A DNA stretch of 64,000 nucleotides from JACMJL01 sp963791805 (GCA_963791805.1 CAWBTU010000004.1:310001-374000), one strand, 5' to 3'. Shown: positions 42,104-51,888, counted from the first letter of the stretch. Program-made: numbers and translations. Notes: a model not told the origin generated them from the letters alone.

Positions 42104-44442
42104 TTATATATCGGCCCAAAAATCTTTAATTATTTTCGAACTAGTTTGCTCATTTTTCATCCTAATAGGATTTTCCCATTCCTCAGGAAATAAGTTTCTA
42201 TAGGTTGGATAAGCGAAGCGTTCATCAATTAATCTAATGATTCCCTTATCCTCTTTTGTTCTTATTACTCTTCCAACGGCTTGCATTACTTTGTTCATAC
42301 CTGGATAGATATATGAGTATTCAAAGCCCAGTCCCCTGTCCTGCTGAAAGTAATCTTTTATTATGTCCCTTTCCAAGCAGATTTGTGGTAAGCCTACCCC
42401 AACAATTATCGCACCTGATAGCTTATCACCAGTTAAATCTATGCCTTCAGAGAAAACCCCACCCATTACAACGAAACCTACCAAGGTTTCATCTACTTCA
42501 TCTTTAAAATGTCCCAGAAAATCTTCCCTTTCTTCGTCTTTCATACCAGAACTTTGAACTATTGTTTTTATTTTTGTGTTTAGACTTTGAAAGTTTTCAT
42601 AAACCATATTTAAATATTTGTAAGATGGAAAAAACACAAGATAGTTTCCTTTTTTTGAGTAACAGTCCCATAGATAACTTTAGAGATTTTTTCATAACTT
42701 CTATCTCGATTTGAATACTTTGTAGAAATATTATCATCAACCATTATACAAAGATTTTCTCTAGGAAATGGTGATTTTATTTTTATTCTTAAAGAATCTT
42801 CGTCGCCTCCCAATATCTTTATAAAATAATCCATTGGAGTCAAAGTAGCTGAAAAAAGCACTGCTGCTTTTCCTCTCTTCATACACTCTTTTAGTAAAAA
42901 AGAGGGGTCTAGACAAAACAACTTGATTTTCACATCATTATCAAATTTTTCAGTGTATGTAACATATCTTTCATCGTAATATTCTGAAGTTCTTATAAAT
43001 CCAATTACTTTAAAGTATAAATCAAGTAATTCTTTTCTAAATGGTAATTCGATATTTTTTACTAACCATTTCTCTGCTGCAGCTTGAAATTTTCTTAACA
43101 AAGGATATAAGTTTTCTGGAGCTGCTTTATTTACCAAAGTGTTTTCTTCTTCAAGATATTTTCTTTCTTCAATAAAATATTTATTTATTTTGTCTACAGC
43201 TTTATACACCTCAGGTGATGCTGTTTTTACTTGTTTTCTTAAATCTAAAAAATCCTGTTTATAAAGCTCTGCTGAAAACATTTCTCTAGATCTATCTACT
43301 AAGTTATGTGCTTCATCAACTAAAAACATATAGTCTCCTGAAGTTTCTAGAAAAAATCTTTTCAAGTAAACTCTTGGATCAAAAACATAATTATAGTCAC
43401 ATATTATACAATCCGACCAAAGGGTTAAATCTAATGCAAACTCAAAAGGGCAAACTTCATGTTTTTCTGCATATTCCTGAATTTTAACTTTAGTGAAAGA
43501 ATCTTCATTAAAGATATCCTCCACCGCATTTCTTACTCTATCAAAATGCCCTTTAGCGTATTTACAGCTATCAGGATTACAATTAACTTCTTCCATAAAA
43601 CATATTTTTTCTTTTGCACATAAAGAAACAGTTTTAAGCTTTAATCCATTTTCACGCATGCCTTGTATTGCATTTTCCGCAAGAGATCCTGTTATAGACT
43701 TAGCAGTAAGATAAAATATTTTACTTATATGTTCCTCCCCAAGAGCCTTAATAGCTGGGAAAATTGATGCTATTGTTTTTCCAGTTCCAGTGGGAGCCTG
43801 TGCAAATAAATCACCTCCATCTTTAGCAACTCTATAAACTCTAACAGATAGGTCCCTTTGACCTTTTCTAAACTCCTGATGTGGAAATTTTATTTCAGCT
43901 ATTGAGTTATTTCTTAGCTTTTCGAAATTATTAACTATCTTTGCCCACTGTGCATATCTAATAATAAGACTATAAAAGAACTCATTTAGCTCTTCAATTC
44001 TATAAACCTTATTAAAGTACTTCATTTCTTTTGTGTCTAAATTATAGTAGGTTAACTGAACTCCAACTTCTTTTAGCTCATTTTGTAAGCCATATATATA
44101 TGCATAACATTTAGCCTGTGCGAAATGAAGTGGATTATAGTCTTCTTCAATATTAATTAAAGGGAAAGTTGTGGTTTTGATTTCATCAATAACAGTATTG
44201 CCTTCTCGAATTATTACCCCATCAATTCTTCCATTTACTTCTATGGACATATCCATGCACTGAACTTCTAACTTAACAGTGACTTCCGGAGTGTAGTCTT
44301 CAAGACTTGAATTTTGAATTGTTTGGTGTGCTTTTATTGCTTCTGTATTCCTAGAAGTTCCTGAAAATCCCGATACAATATCTCCATTTTGAAGTATAAA
44401 TTCCACTAAATTTCTTACAGATATCTTCGTTTTTTTTTCCAT
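42104..44442 (-). pseudogene. PD-(D/E)XK nuclease-DinG/XPD helicase fusion, frameshifted
   Basis: A ~780-residue protein broken once. The N-terminal ~160 residues look like a Cas4/RecB-type nuclease (NGRIDGVIIREGNTVIDEIKTT supplies D, E and K). Then an SF2 helicase of the XPD/DinG type: Walker A FAQAPTGTGKT, iron-sulfur Cys residues (CAKEKICF, NPDSCKYAKG, CPFEFALDL, CIICDYNYVF), DEAH box LVDEAHN, and C-terminal motifs GVFSEGIDLTGDKL and QAVGRVIRTKED. The frame changes at 42650-42656, a run of seven A on the coding strand where eight restores it. ATG at 44442 lies six bases after GAGG. It likely acts in repair or on flapped DNA ends. Confidence 0.85.
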
Positions 44443-44468
44443 TCTTAGCCTCATACATATTTCTATTA

Positions 44469-44771
44469 TTATATTTCGTAATCTACCACTGCCCTCTTTT
44501 CAGAAACCTTACCTACGAACTCACCTACTTTAAGATGTTCTGGATGCTTTTGATACTCATTTAGGTCTTCAATATTATCAAACTCTGTATTTAAAACAAC
44601 ATCATATGCAGTATCAGATTTATTTATATTAATTCCTACTTCAATTTTCTTTATTGAATTAATCTTTCCATTAAGGGACTCTAGTTTTTCCTTCATTATT
44701 AGAGCATTCTCTTCCCTATTTGTTCCTTCAGCATTTTGTTTTAATTTCCACATAACTATATGTACTACCAT
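44469..44771 (-). CDS. Dabb (stress-responsive A/B barrel) domain protein
   Basis: A 100-residue soluble protein with the dimeric alpha/beta barrel fold. VVHIVMWKLKQNAEG at the start, the middle KIEVGININKSDTAYDVVL and the C-terminal YQKHPEHLKVGEFV are typical. Family members in bacteria are mostly uncharacterised. ATG at 44771 follows GAGGTGA; the ORF extends three codons upstream to a GTG inside that site. It lies 26 bp upstream of the nuclease-helicase on the same strand. Confidence 0.87.
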   Translation of the reverse strand: MVVHIVMWKLKQNAEGTNREENALIMKEKLESLNGKINSIKKIEVGININKSDTAYDVVLNTEFDNIEDLNEYQKHPEHLKVGEFVGKVSEKRAVVDYEI

Positions 44772-44938
44772 AAAAATCACCTCGTTAAATTATTCTAGTT
44801 ATATTATATCACTTAATTTCATTTAATAGGAATGTGCCTTATAGACAGTCTACATTAAACTAATATACACAAAATAAGAAAAATTATAAAAGAATAAAAA
44901 TTATACTTTATGAAATACTAATTAAATGAGGTGATTTT

Positions 44939-45091
44939 ATGAGTAAACGTTCTATGGCAATAACAGAGCCAGATAAAATTAAAAATATTGAAGAGAAAAA
45001 TTCTGAAAACAAAAAAACACAATCTGTTCAAGAAGAGAGTTATTTGAGTTCAGCTGTAAAACATAATAAAGGTGGCGCAAAAAAGAAATAA
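44939..45091 (+). CDS. Small basic protein of unknown function
   Basis: A 50-residue, hydrophilic protein starting MSKRSMAITEPDKIKN and ending KHNKGGAKKK. It has no hydrophobic segment or Cys and is likely disordered. ATG at 44939 follows GAGGTG at ideal distance, which is the main support that it is real. Short proteins like this are common in spore formers; a small spore or coat-associated role is speculation. Confidence 0.55.
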   Translation: MSKRSMAITEPDKIKNIEEKNSENKKTQSVQEESYLSSAVKHNKGGAKKK

Positions 45092-45222
45092 AAAATACAT
45101 TTCAATGCTGCCTCTATAGCCAAATCTAGTCCAAAATAACATAAGCTTTTTTTTAAATTATCAGGAATTACTATTTCATTTCCGCTAATTATAGTATAAT
45201 AGCAATGAAGGGGGGATTTGAA

Positions 45223-46284
45223 ATGAAAAAATTTCTGCCCATAATATTATCAACTTTGTTTTTAGCTTCATGTGCACATGGGCAAATTGATAATTCTAAA
45301 TCCAGTAATTCCAGTAATTTAAAAGTTGACACGGTAGTTACCAAATTAACTATTTCTGATATTTTCCCATTTAAAAAAGATATGCAACTAAAATATACCT
45401 CAGGTACTGGTGACAACTCCAGCAGTACCTTATCCGTGGATTATATCAAAAATAATAGACTTCAATTTCGCCTTGTAAACGCAGATACTTCAGTAGGTTA
45501 TGTTGTGGAGAATTCTAATGGTGAATTAAAAATGATAACCTCTCGAGATGAATTTTACTATCACGATGATTTAACTTCTATTCAGAATGCTAAACCAGAC
45601 ATAATGTTGAAGGAGCCTTTAGTGAAGGGGACTTCATGGAAGTTAGTAAATGGTGACAAAAGATATATTTCAAATGACAGTGTTCAAATAGCAACTGCAT
45701 CTGGAAAATATATTGCTTTAGAGGTAACAACTGAAACGGAAAATGGCAAAGTAATCGACTATTATGCTCCAAATATTGGATTAGTAAAAAAAATAACCAG
45801 TACTTCAAACAAAAATATAATTAGTTCTTTAGAATCAACTACTGATAGCGGAACAAGTACCGAAACAGTTAAGTTTTATTATCCAAATGCTCAAGAAACC
45901 AATATTCAATTTTTCAAAAGGCAGCTTCACTTTAAAACTGACGATGATGCTAAAACTTACTTTGAAACATTCTTTAAAGAAACGCCTTCAAGCGACCTTG
46001 TTAGTATACTACCACCTAATGTTAAAATAAATAAACTTTATTTTAACTATATAGAGAAAAAGGTTTATGTAGACTTTTCAAAAGAGTTTGAAACGGAAAT
46101 GAACTTAGGATCAACAGGAGAGGATTTAGTTCTAAAATGCATCACTGATACTTTATGCGATTATTATAATGTGGATAAATTAAATCTTACAGTTGAGGGT
46201 ATGCCTTATCAATCTGGGCATATTATTATGAAGCCAAATGAAGCTATGTATATAGACATTAAAAATATAGTAGAGTTTAAATGA
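45223..46284 (+). CDS. GerMN domain lipoprotein
   Basis: A 353-residue exported lipoprotein: basic N-terminus, hydrophobic core (LPIILSTLFL), lipobox LASC at about residue 20. A Ser/Asn-rich linker leads to a strand-rich middle domain (FPFKKDMQLKYTSGTG, VVENSNGELKMITSR) and a C-terminal GerMN domain (LYFNYIEKKVYVDFSKEFETEM, MNLGSTGEDLVLKCITDTLC, VEGMPYQSGH). GerMN domains occur in germination and sporulation-channel proteins and in lipoproteins beside two-component systems. ATG at 45223 follows GGGGGGA. It is monocistronic and ends in a long palindrome. Confidence 0.83.
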   Translation: MKKFLPIILSTLFLASCAHGQIDNSKSSNSSNLKVDTVVTKLTISDIFPFKKDMQLKYTSGTGDNSSSTLSVDYIKNNRLQFRLVNADTSVGYVVENSNGELKMITSRDEFYYHDDLTSIQNAKPDIMLKEPLVKGTSWKLVNGDKRYISNDSVQIATASGKYIALEVTTETENGKVIDYYAPNIGLVKKITSTSNKNIISSLESTTDSGTSTETVKFYYPNAQETNIQFFKRQLHFKTDDDAKTYFETFFKETPSSDLVSILPPNVKINKLYFNYIEKKVYVDFSKEFETEMNLGSTGEDLVLKCITDTLCDYYNVDKLNLTVEGMPYQSGHIIMKPNEAMYIDIKNIVEFK

Positions 46285-46328
46285 GGGTTTACCATAAAGC
46301 AATTTAAATTGCTTTATGGTACCCTCAT
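46281..46328. terminator. Long loopless palindrome at the end of the GerMN gene
   Basis: ATGAGGGT-tt-ACCATAAAGCAATTT pairs with its complement at 46106-equivalent positions 46306-46328, about 23 pairs with a two-base bulge and no loop. It contains the stop codon. No T run follows on the + strand, so termination strength is uncertain. Confidence 0.6.
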
Positions 46329-46411
46329 TACTATTTCTTAACAGGTTTTATCCATTATAATATCATAAAACTGTTCTCTAATAGATTAAAGGCCAATTTT
46401 TATGATAGATC

Positions 46412-47158
46412 CTATAAAAAATTCAAATAGTAGTTAATTATTTTATCTCCTAAAAATATTGCTATAAATGCTCCTATTACTATAAATGGCCCAAAGGGTA
46501 TATAATCTTTTCTAGACTTAATTTTAAATGCGATTAGTAGCATACCTATTATTCCACCTATAATAAAAGAGAAAAACAGCATTACAATTGTTAATTTAAA
46601 TCCAAGATATAGACCACAAAGCACACAAATTTCACAATCTCCCCAGCCCATTCCATGAGTTAATAAAATTATGCTAGCTATAATTACTCCTCCAAGAATA
46701 GCTCCAAAAACAAAGGTTATAGCATTGCTTCCATACAAAAGTGCATATCCAAGAAAGAGTAGCCCAATTACAATACCTGTTATTGAAACCTCAGTATAAA
46801 CATCAGTAGTGTCATAGTCTATCATACCAATTACAATTAAAAAACAAGAAAGAATTAAAAATTTAATTAATTCAAAACTAAACCCAAATTGTAAATAGGT
46901 AAGAAAAAAAACACTCCCTGTCAATAGCTCTATTAGAGGATATCTAATGGATATCTTATCTCCACATTTTCTGCATTTTCCTCTTAGTATCGCGTAGCTT
47001 AAAACCGGAACTAAATCATAGGGCTTTATTTTTGCATCACATTTCATGCAATGTGATGGTGGAAAAGCTAATGATTCTTCTCTTGGTATTCTAAATATAC
47101 ATACATTTAAAAAGCTTCCAATTATTAATCCTATAATAGCTATAAATACGCCAATCAT
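46412..47158 (-). CDS. Prepilin peptidase (type IV leader peptidase, A24 family)
   Basis: An aspartic membrane protease of 248 residues that cleaves, and usually N-methylates, type IV prepilins or competence pseudopilins. The N-terminal IIGSFLNVCIFRIPREESLAFP and the zinc-binding pairs CMKCDAK and CRKCGDK of bifunctional PilD-type enzymes are present. The two catalytic Asp are in GMIDYDT and GMGWGDCEICV. About eight membrane segments. ATG at 47158 overlaps the upstream nuclease gene by four bases. No pilin genes are in the window. Confidence 0.93.
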   Translation of the reverse strand: MIGVFIAIIGLIIGSFLNVCIFRIPREESLAFPPSHCMKCDAKIKPYDLVPVLSYAILRGKCRKCGDKISIRYPLIELLTGSVFFLTYLQFGFSFELIKFLILSCFLIVIGMIDYDTTDVYTEVSITGIVIGLLFLGYALLYGSNAITFVFGAILGGVIIASIILLTHGMGWGDCEICVLCGLYLGFKLTIVMLFFSFIIGGIIGMLLIAFKIKSRKDYIPFGPFIVIGAFIAIFLGDKIINYYLNFL

Positions 47159-47811
47159 ATTTCCTCCAAAATTTTTTCATTCCAATTTACAACTATATGA
47201 AACAAGCTAACTACATCTTGCTCATTGTATAATAGTATTTTGTTCTTCTTATCTATAGGCATTCTTCCAAAATATTCATTGTCTTTAACTATTTTCCCAA
47301 AAGTCTTTGCTAGATTAGATCCACTAATTAACTCGCTATCTCTAGCTATGTCAAATTCCTTTTCTAAGGCTTTTAATCCAATACTTGTTTTCTTTGCTTT
47401 TTCATACATCTTTTGAAGATCCACTTCAAAAAAATGATCATTTATAACAAAATCTATTTTGTATTTTTCAAACAAATAATTTATAATTGTAAAATCATTA
47501 TTTCCAGAGAAGGTAACGATATATCTCTTTTGTTTATTATAGTACATATCTTTAAAGTACTCTTGTGCTAGTACTAGTATTTTCTCAGCATCTTCTGAAT
47601 TTTCTATCATATATTGTGTCACTTTTATTTCGTTAGTCTCTTTATCATAATAGCTACATCCAAAAACACCAACACATATTGGTTTTTTATAAACATAATG
47701 TTCCAAATCAAAAAAAATAGCCTCATTAATTATATCACTATTACCTTCGATTTCTAAAATATTTTTCTTATTAAAGCTACAAGCATTAATGTCATTTTTA
47801 CGTATAATCAC
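47155..47811 (-). CDS. RNase H-like nuclease (YprB-type)
   Basis: A 218-residue protein with the DEDD-type fold of the YprB/RNase_H_2 family. Acidic positions are AIFFDLEHYVY, VTFSGNNDFTIINYLFEK, FFEVDLQKMYEKAKK, SIGLKALEKEFDI and the last motif YNEQDVVSLFHIV. The first motif has DLEH where canonical members have DIET. Start is GTG at 47811 with a weak site. It overlaps the prepilin peptidase by four bases. A second, more canonical relative lies at 50953. Confidence 0.78.
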   Translation of the reverse strand: MIIRKNDINACSFNKKNILEIEGNSDIINEAIFFDLEHYVYKKPICVGVFGCSYYDKETNEIKVTQYMIENSEDAEKILVLAQEYFKDMYYNKQKRYIVTFSGNNDFTIINYLFEKYKIDFVINDHFFEVDLQKMYEKAKKTSIGLKALEKEFDIARDSELISGSNLAKTFGKIVKDNEYFGRMPIDKKNKILLYNEQDVVSLFHIVVNWNEKILEEI

Positions 47812-47825
47812 TTCATCACTCTTTC

Positions 47826-48553
47826 CTAAAATATATGAGTACTACTTGCTGCTAAAGTATAGATTACATCTTTTCTTTCAACTACTATTTTAGCTCTATC
47901 GGTAACTTCTTTATCTTGAATTACTTTATTTATTAATTCTCTAGTTGGATTTATACAGAACGGATATTTAACTAACTGGAACATTGAAAAATCCCCAACA
48001 GTATCTCCATATGCATAACTTTGATTTAAATCAATATTATATTTTTCTTGAAATTCTAATACGGATTTTTTTTGCTTATACTATCCCACATAGGAATAAT
48101 TTCACCTGTATAAATATCATTTTCATTAGTCATATATACGGCTCCACTAAAATCATCAAAACCATGTTTCAATGCCATTTCTTTAACTAACTCATAAGGA
48201 CTTCCTGATATTGTAATTATCATATGGCCTTGTTCCTTATGCCACTTTATTCTATCTCTTGTGTAAGTATATACCCTATCTCCCTTTTGCTCTACAACTT
48301 TTTTTGCAATAAATTCTACTTGTGATTTGTGTAAGCCTTTTATTGCTTCAGTATATATTCCTGCCATCTTTAAAAGATAGTTATCATAGTTACCTTGTCG
48401 TTTGTCCCATTTATTATACTCTGGTTTTACTTCATTATACCACTTTTCTGATTTGATAATTTCGTATTTAACAAGTTTTTTGAAGATTTCAGAGATTAAC
48501 CCTTCCCTATAAAGAGTTCCGTCTAAATCAAAAAATGCTACAATATTGTTCAT
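47826..48553 (-). pseudogene. HAD-IB family hydrolase (SerB/CicA-like), frameshifted
   Basis: A ~241-residue phosphatase. The first frame (from ATG at 48553) has motif I FFDLDGTLYREGL, a helical cap and motif II ITISGSPYELV, then breaks after WDSISKKN. The second frame continues SVLEFQEKYNIDLNQSYAYG, motif IV AYGDTVGDFSMFQLVKYP, to the stop at 47826. The break is in eight A on the coding strand (48066-48073); nine restores it. Such enzymes dephosphorylate phosphoserine, phospholipid or other small phosphates. Spacing to the RNase H-like gene downstream is 14 bp. Confidence 0.83.
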
Positions 48554-48709
48554 ATTAAACCCCCAACCCTTTTACTGTTATTATACTATAAAATAAAACA
48601 AATCAGAAGTTGGCATCTAACATTATAGCACTATATACAAAATTTTCAAAGTCAATCTATTGTCTTTTCTCATACACAAATACTAGCCTAATATTGTAAG
48701 CTAATTGTA

Positions 48710-48738
48710 TTGACAATATTATTAAATGATGTTATTAT
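48710..48738 (+). promoter_or_regulatory. Promoter of feoAB
   Basis: TTGACA (48710-48715), 17 bp, TATTAT (48733-48738): a near-consensus sigma-A promoter placing the transcript start at about 48745, inside the Fur box. Confidence 0.78.
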
Positions 48739-48743
48739 TCAAT

Positions 48744-48758
48744 TGAGAATAATTTTCA
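48744..48758 (+). promoter_or_regulatory. Fur box of feoAB
   Basis: TGAGAATAATTTTCA matches the 7-1-7 Fur consensus TGATAATNATTATCA at 13 of 14 or so informative positions, with the two departures opposite each other. It covers the predicted start of transcription, so Fe-bound Fur would block the promoter. Confidence 0.8.
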
Positions 48759-48774
48759 TTAACGAGGTGATAAT

Positions 48775-48999
48775 ATGAGCATAACTGATTTAAAGCCAGG
48801 AATGAAAGGTAAAATAAACTATCTAAATGGTGACGATAAACTTGTAAAGCGTCTTCTTGCTCTAGGTTTTATTGAAGGAACAGAGATTTGTTTCAAAACT
48901 ACAGCTCCTTTTGGTGATCCTATTATATTAAATTTAAGAGGCTACGACCTTGCAATACGAAAAAAAGATGCTAAACACATTCATCTAAAGGAGGTGTAA
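48775..48999 (+). CDS. feoA: Ferrous iron transport protein A
   Basis: A 74-residue cytoplasmic SH3-like protein that works with FeoB. It begins MSITDLKPGMKGKINYLNG and contains KRLLALGFIEGTEI and GDPIILNLRGYDLAIRKKDA, typical of FeoA. ATG at 48775 follows GAGGTGA. One base separates its stop from feoB. Fur box and promoter lie directly upstream. Confidence 0.95.
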   Translation: MSITDLKPGMKGKINYLNGDDKLVKRLLALGFIEGTEICFKTTAPFGDPIILNLRGYDLAIRKKDAKHIHLKEV

Positions 49000-49000
49000 G

Positions 49001-50773
49001 ATGATTACTGCTGCTCTACTAGGAAACCCTAACGTAGGAAAGACTACTGTTTTTAATCAGCTTACAGGTTCTGATCAATATGTTGGGAATTGGGCTGGGG
49101 TTACAGTGGATAGAAAAGAAGGATTTGTTGATAAGTCTATAAAAATTGTTGATCTTCCAGGAATTTATGCTATGGATACTTATTCAAATGAGGAAAAGGT
49201 TTCTAAAGCCTTTCTTGAGAATGAAAACCCAGATGTTATTTTAAATATTGTAGATGCATCAAATCTAGAAAGAAACCTCTACCTAACAACCCAATTAAAA
49301 CAATTTAATAAGCCAATAATTCTAATATTAAATATGGTTGATATTATAGATAATAAAGGATTAAAAATTGATTACGGTATACTTTCAAAAGAATTAAAAG
49401 TAAATGTTATTCCAATAATTGCATCTAAAGAAATAGGAATTGATAAAATTGTGGAACTGCTTAAAAGCGGTGATTTTTTATGCAATGTGGATGATAATGA
49501 TTATCAATGCCAAGATGAAAAGGAAACTTATAATTTTATTGAAAATATATTAAGTAAATGCATGCTCTCTACGAAACCACCTGTAGTATCAATTACTGAA
49601 AAAATAGATACTATAGTAGTAAATAAGTTTCTAGCTTATCCCATTTTTCTTCTTTCCATGTTTTTAATATTTGAATTTACATTTTCATGGGTTGGACAAC
49701 CACTTGCTGACCTGTTAAGTAGATTACTAAATGATGGTTTAGTTCCATTCTTAAATAATTTACTAGATTCCTCTAGCCCCTGGTTTCAGTCTTTAATAGT
49801 TAATGGTATAGTTGGTGGTGTAGGATCAGTTATAGTATTCTTACCTGTAATATTAGCTCTATTTCTAGGAGTAACTTTTTTAGAGGAAAGTGGATATATG
49901 GCTAGAGCTGCTTTTATTATGGATAAAACCATGAGAAGGATGGGGCTCTCTGGAAAAGCTTTTATACCTATGGTTGTTGGATTCGGTTGTACCGTTCCTG
50001 CAATCATGTCTGCTAGAACACTAGAAAGTGAAAAAGATAGAAAGCTTACTGCATTACTTGTACCTTTAATGTCTTGTAATGCTAGATTGCCTGTATATGC
50101 ACTGTTTGCAGCAGCATTTTTTCCAGGTCAAGGAACTTTAGTTGCTGGTTCTCTATATTTGATAGGAATAGTTATGGCTTTTTTAATCGGAATATTGTTT
50201 AAAAATACTATATTTAAAAAAGATGAAGAGCCTTTTATAATAGAATTACCACCTTATAAATTACCTGCTATAAAGACACTATTAGCACATACTTGGGAAA
50301 AAGGTAAAGGCTTTCTAAAAAAAGCTGGAACAATTATTTTTTCTATATCAGTTATAATTTGGATGCTATCAAACTTTAACTTTTCAGGTATGACAACTAT
50401 AGATTCAAGTTTTCTTGCTAGCATAGGACGATTTATTAGCCCAATTTTTAAACCAATGGGCTTTGGAAGTTGGCAAAATTCAGTGGCACTATTAGCAGGA
50501 CTTTCTGCAAAAGAAGTTATAATAGATACACTTGGTGTTATTTATGGTGGAAATCTAGTAAGTACATTACCTAATAACTTTTCAACACTTTCTGCATATA
50601 GCTTTTTAGTATTTGTTTTACTATATACTCCTTGTCTTTCTGTAGTAGTAACTATGAAGAAAGAGTATGGAAACAGGATGGCTGCATTTTCTGTTGCATA
50701 TCAGCTAATACTAGCTTGGATGGCGTCTTTCTTAGTATATAATATTGGAACTATGATAATAAATCTTTCATAA
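49001..50773 (+). CDS. feoB: Ferrous iron transport protein B
   Basis: A 590-residue Fe(II) permease with an N-terminal GTPase-like domain (G1 GNPNVGKTT, G2 region WAGVTVDRKEG, G3 DLPGIYAM, G4-like LNMVD) and a C-terminal membrane domain with about eight segments and the Cys-containing gates GCTVPAIMSART and SCNARLPVYALF. It is at the short end of the family, lacking the long GDI-spacer of Gram-negative FeoB. ATG follows AGGAGG at the end of feoA. It imports iron under anaerobic conditions. Confidence 0.97.
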   Translation: MITAALLGNPNVGKTTVFNQLTGSDQYVGNWAGVTVDRKEGFVDKSIKIVDLPGIYAMDTYSNEEKVSKAFLENENPDVILNIVDASNLERNLYLTTQLKQFNKPIILILNMVDIIDNKGLKIDYGILSKELKVNVIPIIASKEIGIDKIVELLKSGDFLCNVDDNDYQCQDEKETYNFIENILSKCMLSTKPPVVSITEKIDTIVVNKFLAYPIFLLSMFLIFEFTFSWVGQPLADLLSRLLNDGLVPFLNNLLDSSSPWFQSLIVNGIVGGVGSVIVFLPVILALFLGVTFLEESGYMARAAFIMDKTMRRMGLSGKAFIPMVVGFGCTVPAIMSARTLESEKDRKLTALLVPLMSCNARLPVYALFAAAFFPGQGTLVAGSLYLIGIVMAFLIGILFKNTIFKKDEEPFIIELPPYKLPAIKTLLAHTWEKGKGFLKKAGTIIFSISVIIWMLSNFNFSGMTTIDSSFLASIGRFISPIFKPMGFGSWQNSVALLAGLSAKEVIIDTLGVIYGGNLVSTLPNNFSTLSAYSFLVFVLLYTPCLSVVVTMKKEYGNRMAAFSVAYQLILAWMASFLVYNIGTMIINLS

Positions 50774-50785
50774 GAAGGTGAGATA

Positions 50786-50929
50786 ATGGTAATTGTAGAA
50801 ATAATAGTAACCTCTGCAATCGTAATTACAGCTGCTGGATTACTCTATAGAAGTGTTAAGAAAAAGGCAAATGGTGAGTGCGACTGCGGAAGTTGCTCTA
50901 CTCATTGCCCTAAGCATAAAAAAGAATAA
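50786..50929 (+). CDS. FeoB-associated Cys-rich membrane protein
   Basis: A 47-residue protein with one membrane segment (VEIIVTSAIVITAAGLLY) and a Cys-rich tail (GECDCGSCSTHCPKHKKE), the form of the FeoB-associated Cys-rich family. ATG at 50786 follows AAGGTGAG, 12 bp after feoB. It likely occupies the FeoC position, sensing or binding iron at the transporter. Confidence 0.88.
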   Translation: MVIVEIIVTSAIVITAAGLLYRSVKKKANGECDCGSCSTHCPKHKKE

Positions 50930-50988
50930 AGAAGTAAGAAACATCTTGAATACTAGTAATTACTATTCAAGATGTTTTTTACTTCTTT
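50930..50988. terminator. Terminator of the feo operon
   Basis: AAACATCTTGAATA and TATTCAAGATGTTT form a 14-bp stem at about 50939-50976, followed by T6, with outer pairing of AGAAGTAA and TTACTTCT. It overlaps the end of the convergent RNase H-like gene. Confidence 0.85.
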
Positions 50989-51750
50989 TATATCCTTTGA
51001 GCCATTAATAAGATAATCTATTAGCCTTGATGCAGTCTTTTTCGATATTTTTTCAAAAGACATTTCTAGTGGCATACTGCTTTTAGATACTAAAGACTTC
51101 AAATATTTAAGCTGCTTTTCAGTAATGCAGTCTTCACGTTTAAGTTGATTATTACAATCTACTTCATACAATATTTTAAATACTTTAGGTAAATTAAGAA
51201 CATCTTCATAATTATGCAGCATAATTATATTTTTAAGGTCTTCATCCTTATTGTCAATATACTGATTATATAATTCCACACTCATGCCACCATCAATTTT
51301 GTCAGTTCTTTCAACACCAATATATTTTTCTACAGTTTTTAAATTGCATCGTTCCATTCCAAGCAATTTATGATATGGCCTTATAAGCCTGTACAAATCA
51401 ATATGTTCCTCAGGGGCTCTAAACATTATGCTATTCTTAGCCATTCTAGATTTTATGAAAGGTTCATCAAAAGCCATTCCATTATATGAGCACCAAGAAT
51501 CAAATTTAATCAATTCAGAACCAAAGGCATATAATATTTCAGCCTCGTCCACTAAATTTTCTGCAAAATATTGTTTAATCTTAAAATATTCATCTTCAAT
51601 AAACCAACCTAAGGATATTAGAATAATTGTGTCCTTTTCCTTATCAAATCCTGTGGTTTCAATATCAAAATAAGCTATCTTTTTCATATTATACTTTTTG
51701 AAAACATTCTCTGGAAGGGTTACTTTATCCTTAATTTCTTTTGTAAACAA
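50953..51750 (-). CDS. RNase H-like exonuclease (YprB-type), with C-terminal helical tail
   Basis: A 265-residue DEDD nuclease. ExoI is IAYFDIETTGFDKEKDTIILI, the second acidic site lies in WCSYNGMAFDEPFIKSRM and the third in MLHNYEDVLNLPKVF; HIDLYRLIRPYHKLLGMERCNLKTVEKYIG is strongly typical of the YprB family. The last ~70 residues are helical and may bind nucleic acid. The start is TTG at 51750, seven bases after GGAGG; an open frame to 51831 encodes a hydrophobic leader-like stretch with no ribosome-binding site. Confidence 0.88.
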   Translation of the reverse strand: MFTKEIKDKVTLPENVFKKYNMKKIAYFDIETTGFDKEKDTIILISLGWFIEDEYFKIKQYFAENLVDEAEILYAFGSELIKFDSWCSYNGMAFDEPFIKSRMAKNSIMFRAPEEHIDLYRLIRPYHKLLGMERCNLKTVEKYIGVERTDKIDGGMSVELYNQYIDNKDEDLKNIIMLHNYEDVLNLPKVFKILYEVDCNNQLKREDCITEKQLKYLKSLVSKSSMPLEMSFEKISKKTASRLIDYLINGSKDIKEVKNILNSNY

Positions 51751-51815
51751 TTCTATTCCTCCAAATCCACTGTTACCTTTTACTATTATATAATAATAGT
51801 AAATATTTAACCAGT

Positions 51816-51862
51816 AAAAAAACTGTCTCAAAATAAAAATCGCTTTTTATTTTGAGACAGCC
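51816..51862 (-). terminator. Intrinsic terminator of argS
   Basis: CTGTCTCAAAATAAAAA pairs with its complement ending at 51860, followed on the minus strand by T7 (51816-51822). Confidence 0.92.
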
Positions 51863-51888
51863 TAGAAATATATGTTTTTATGAATATA

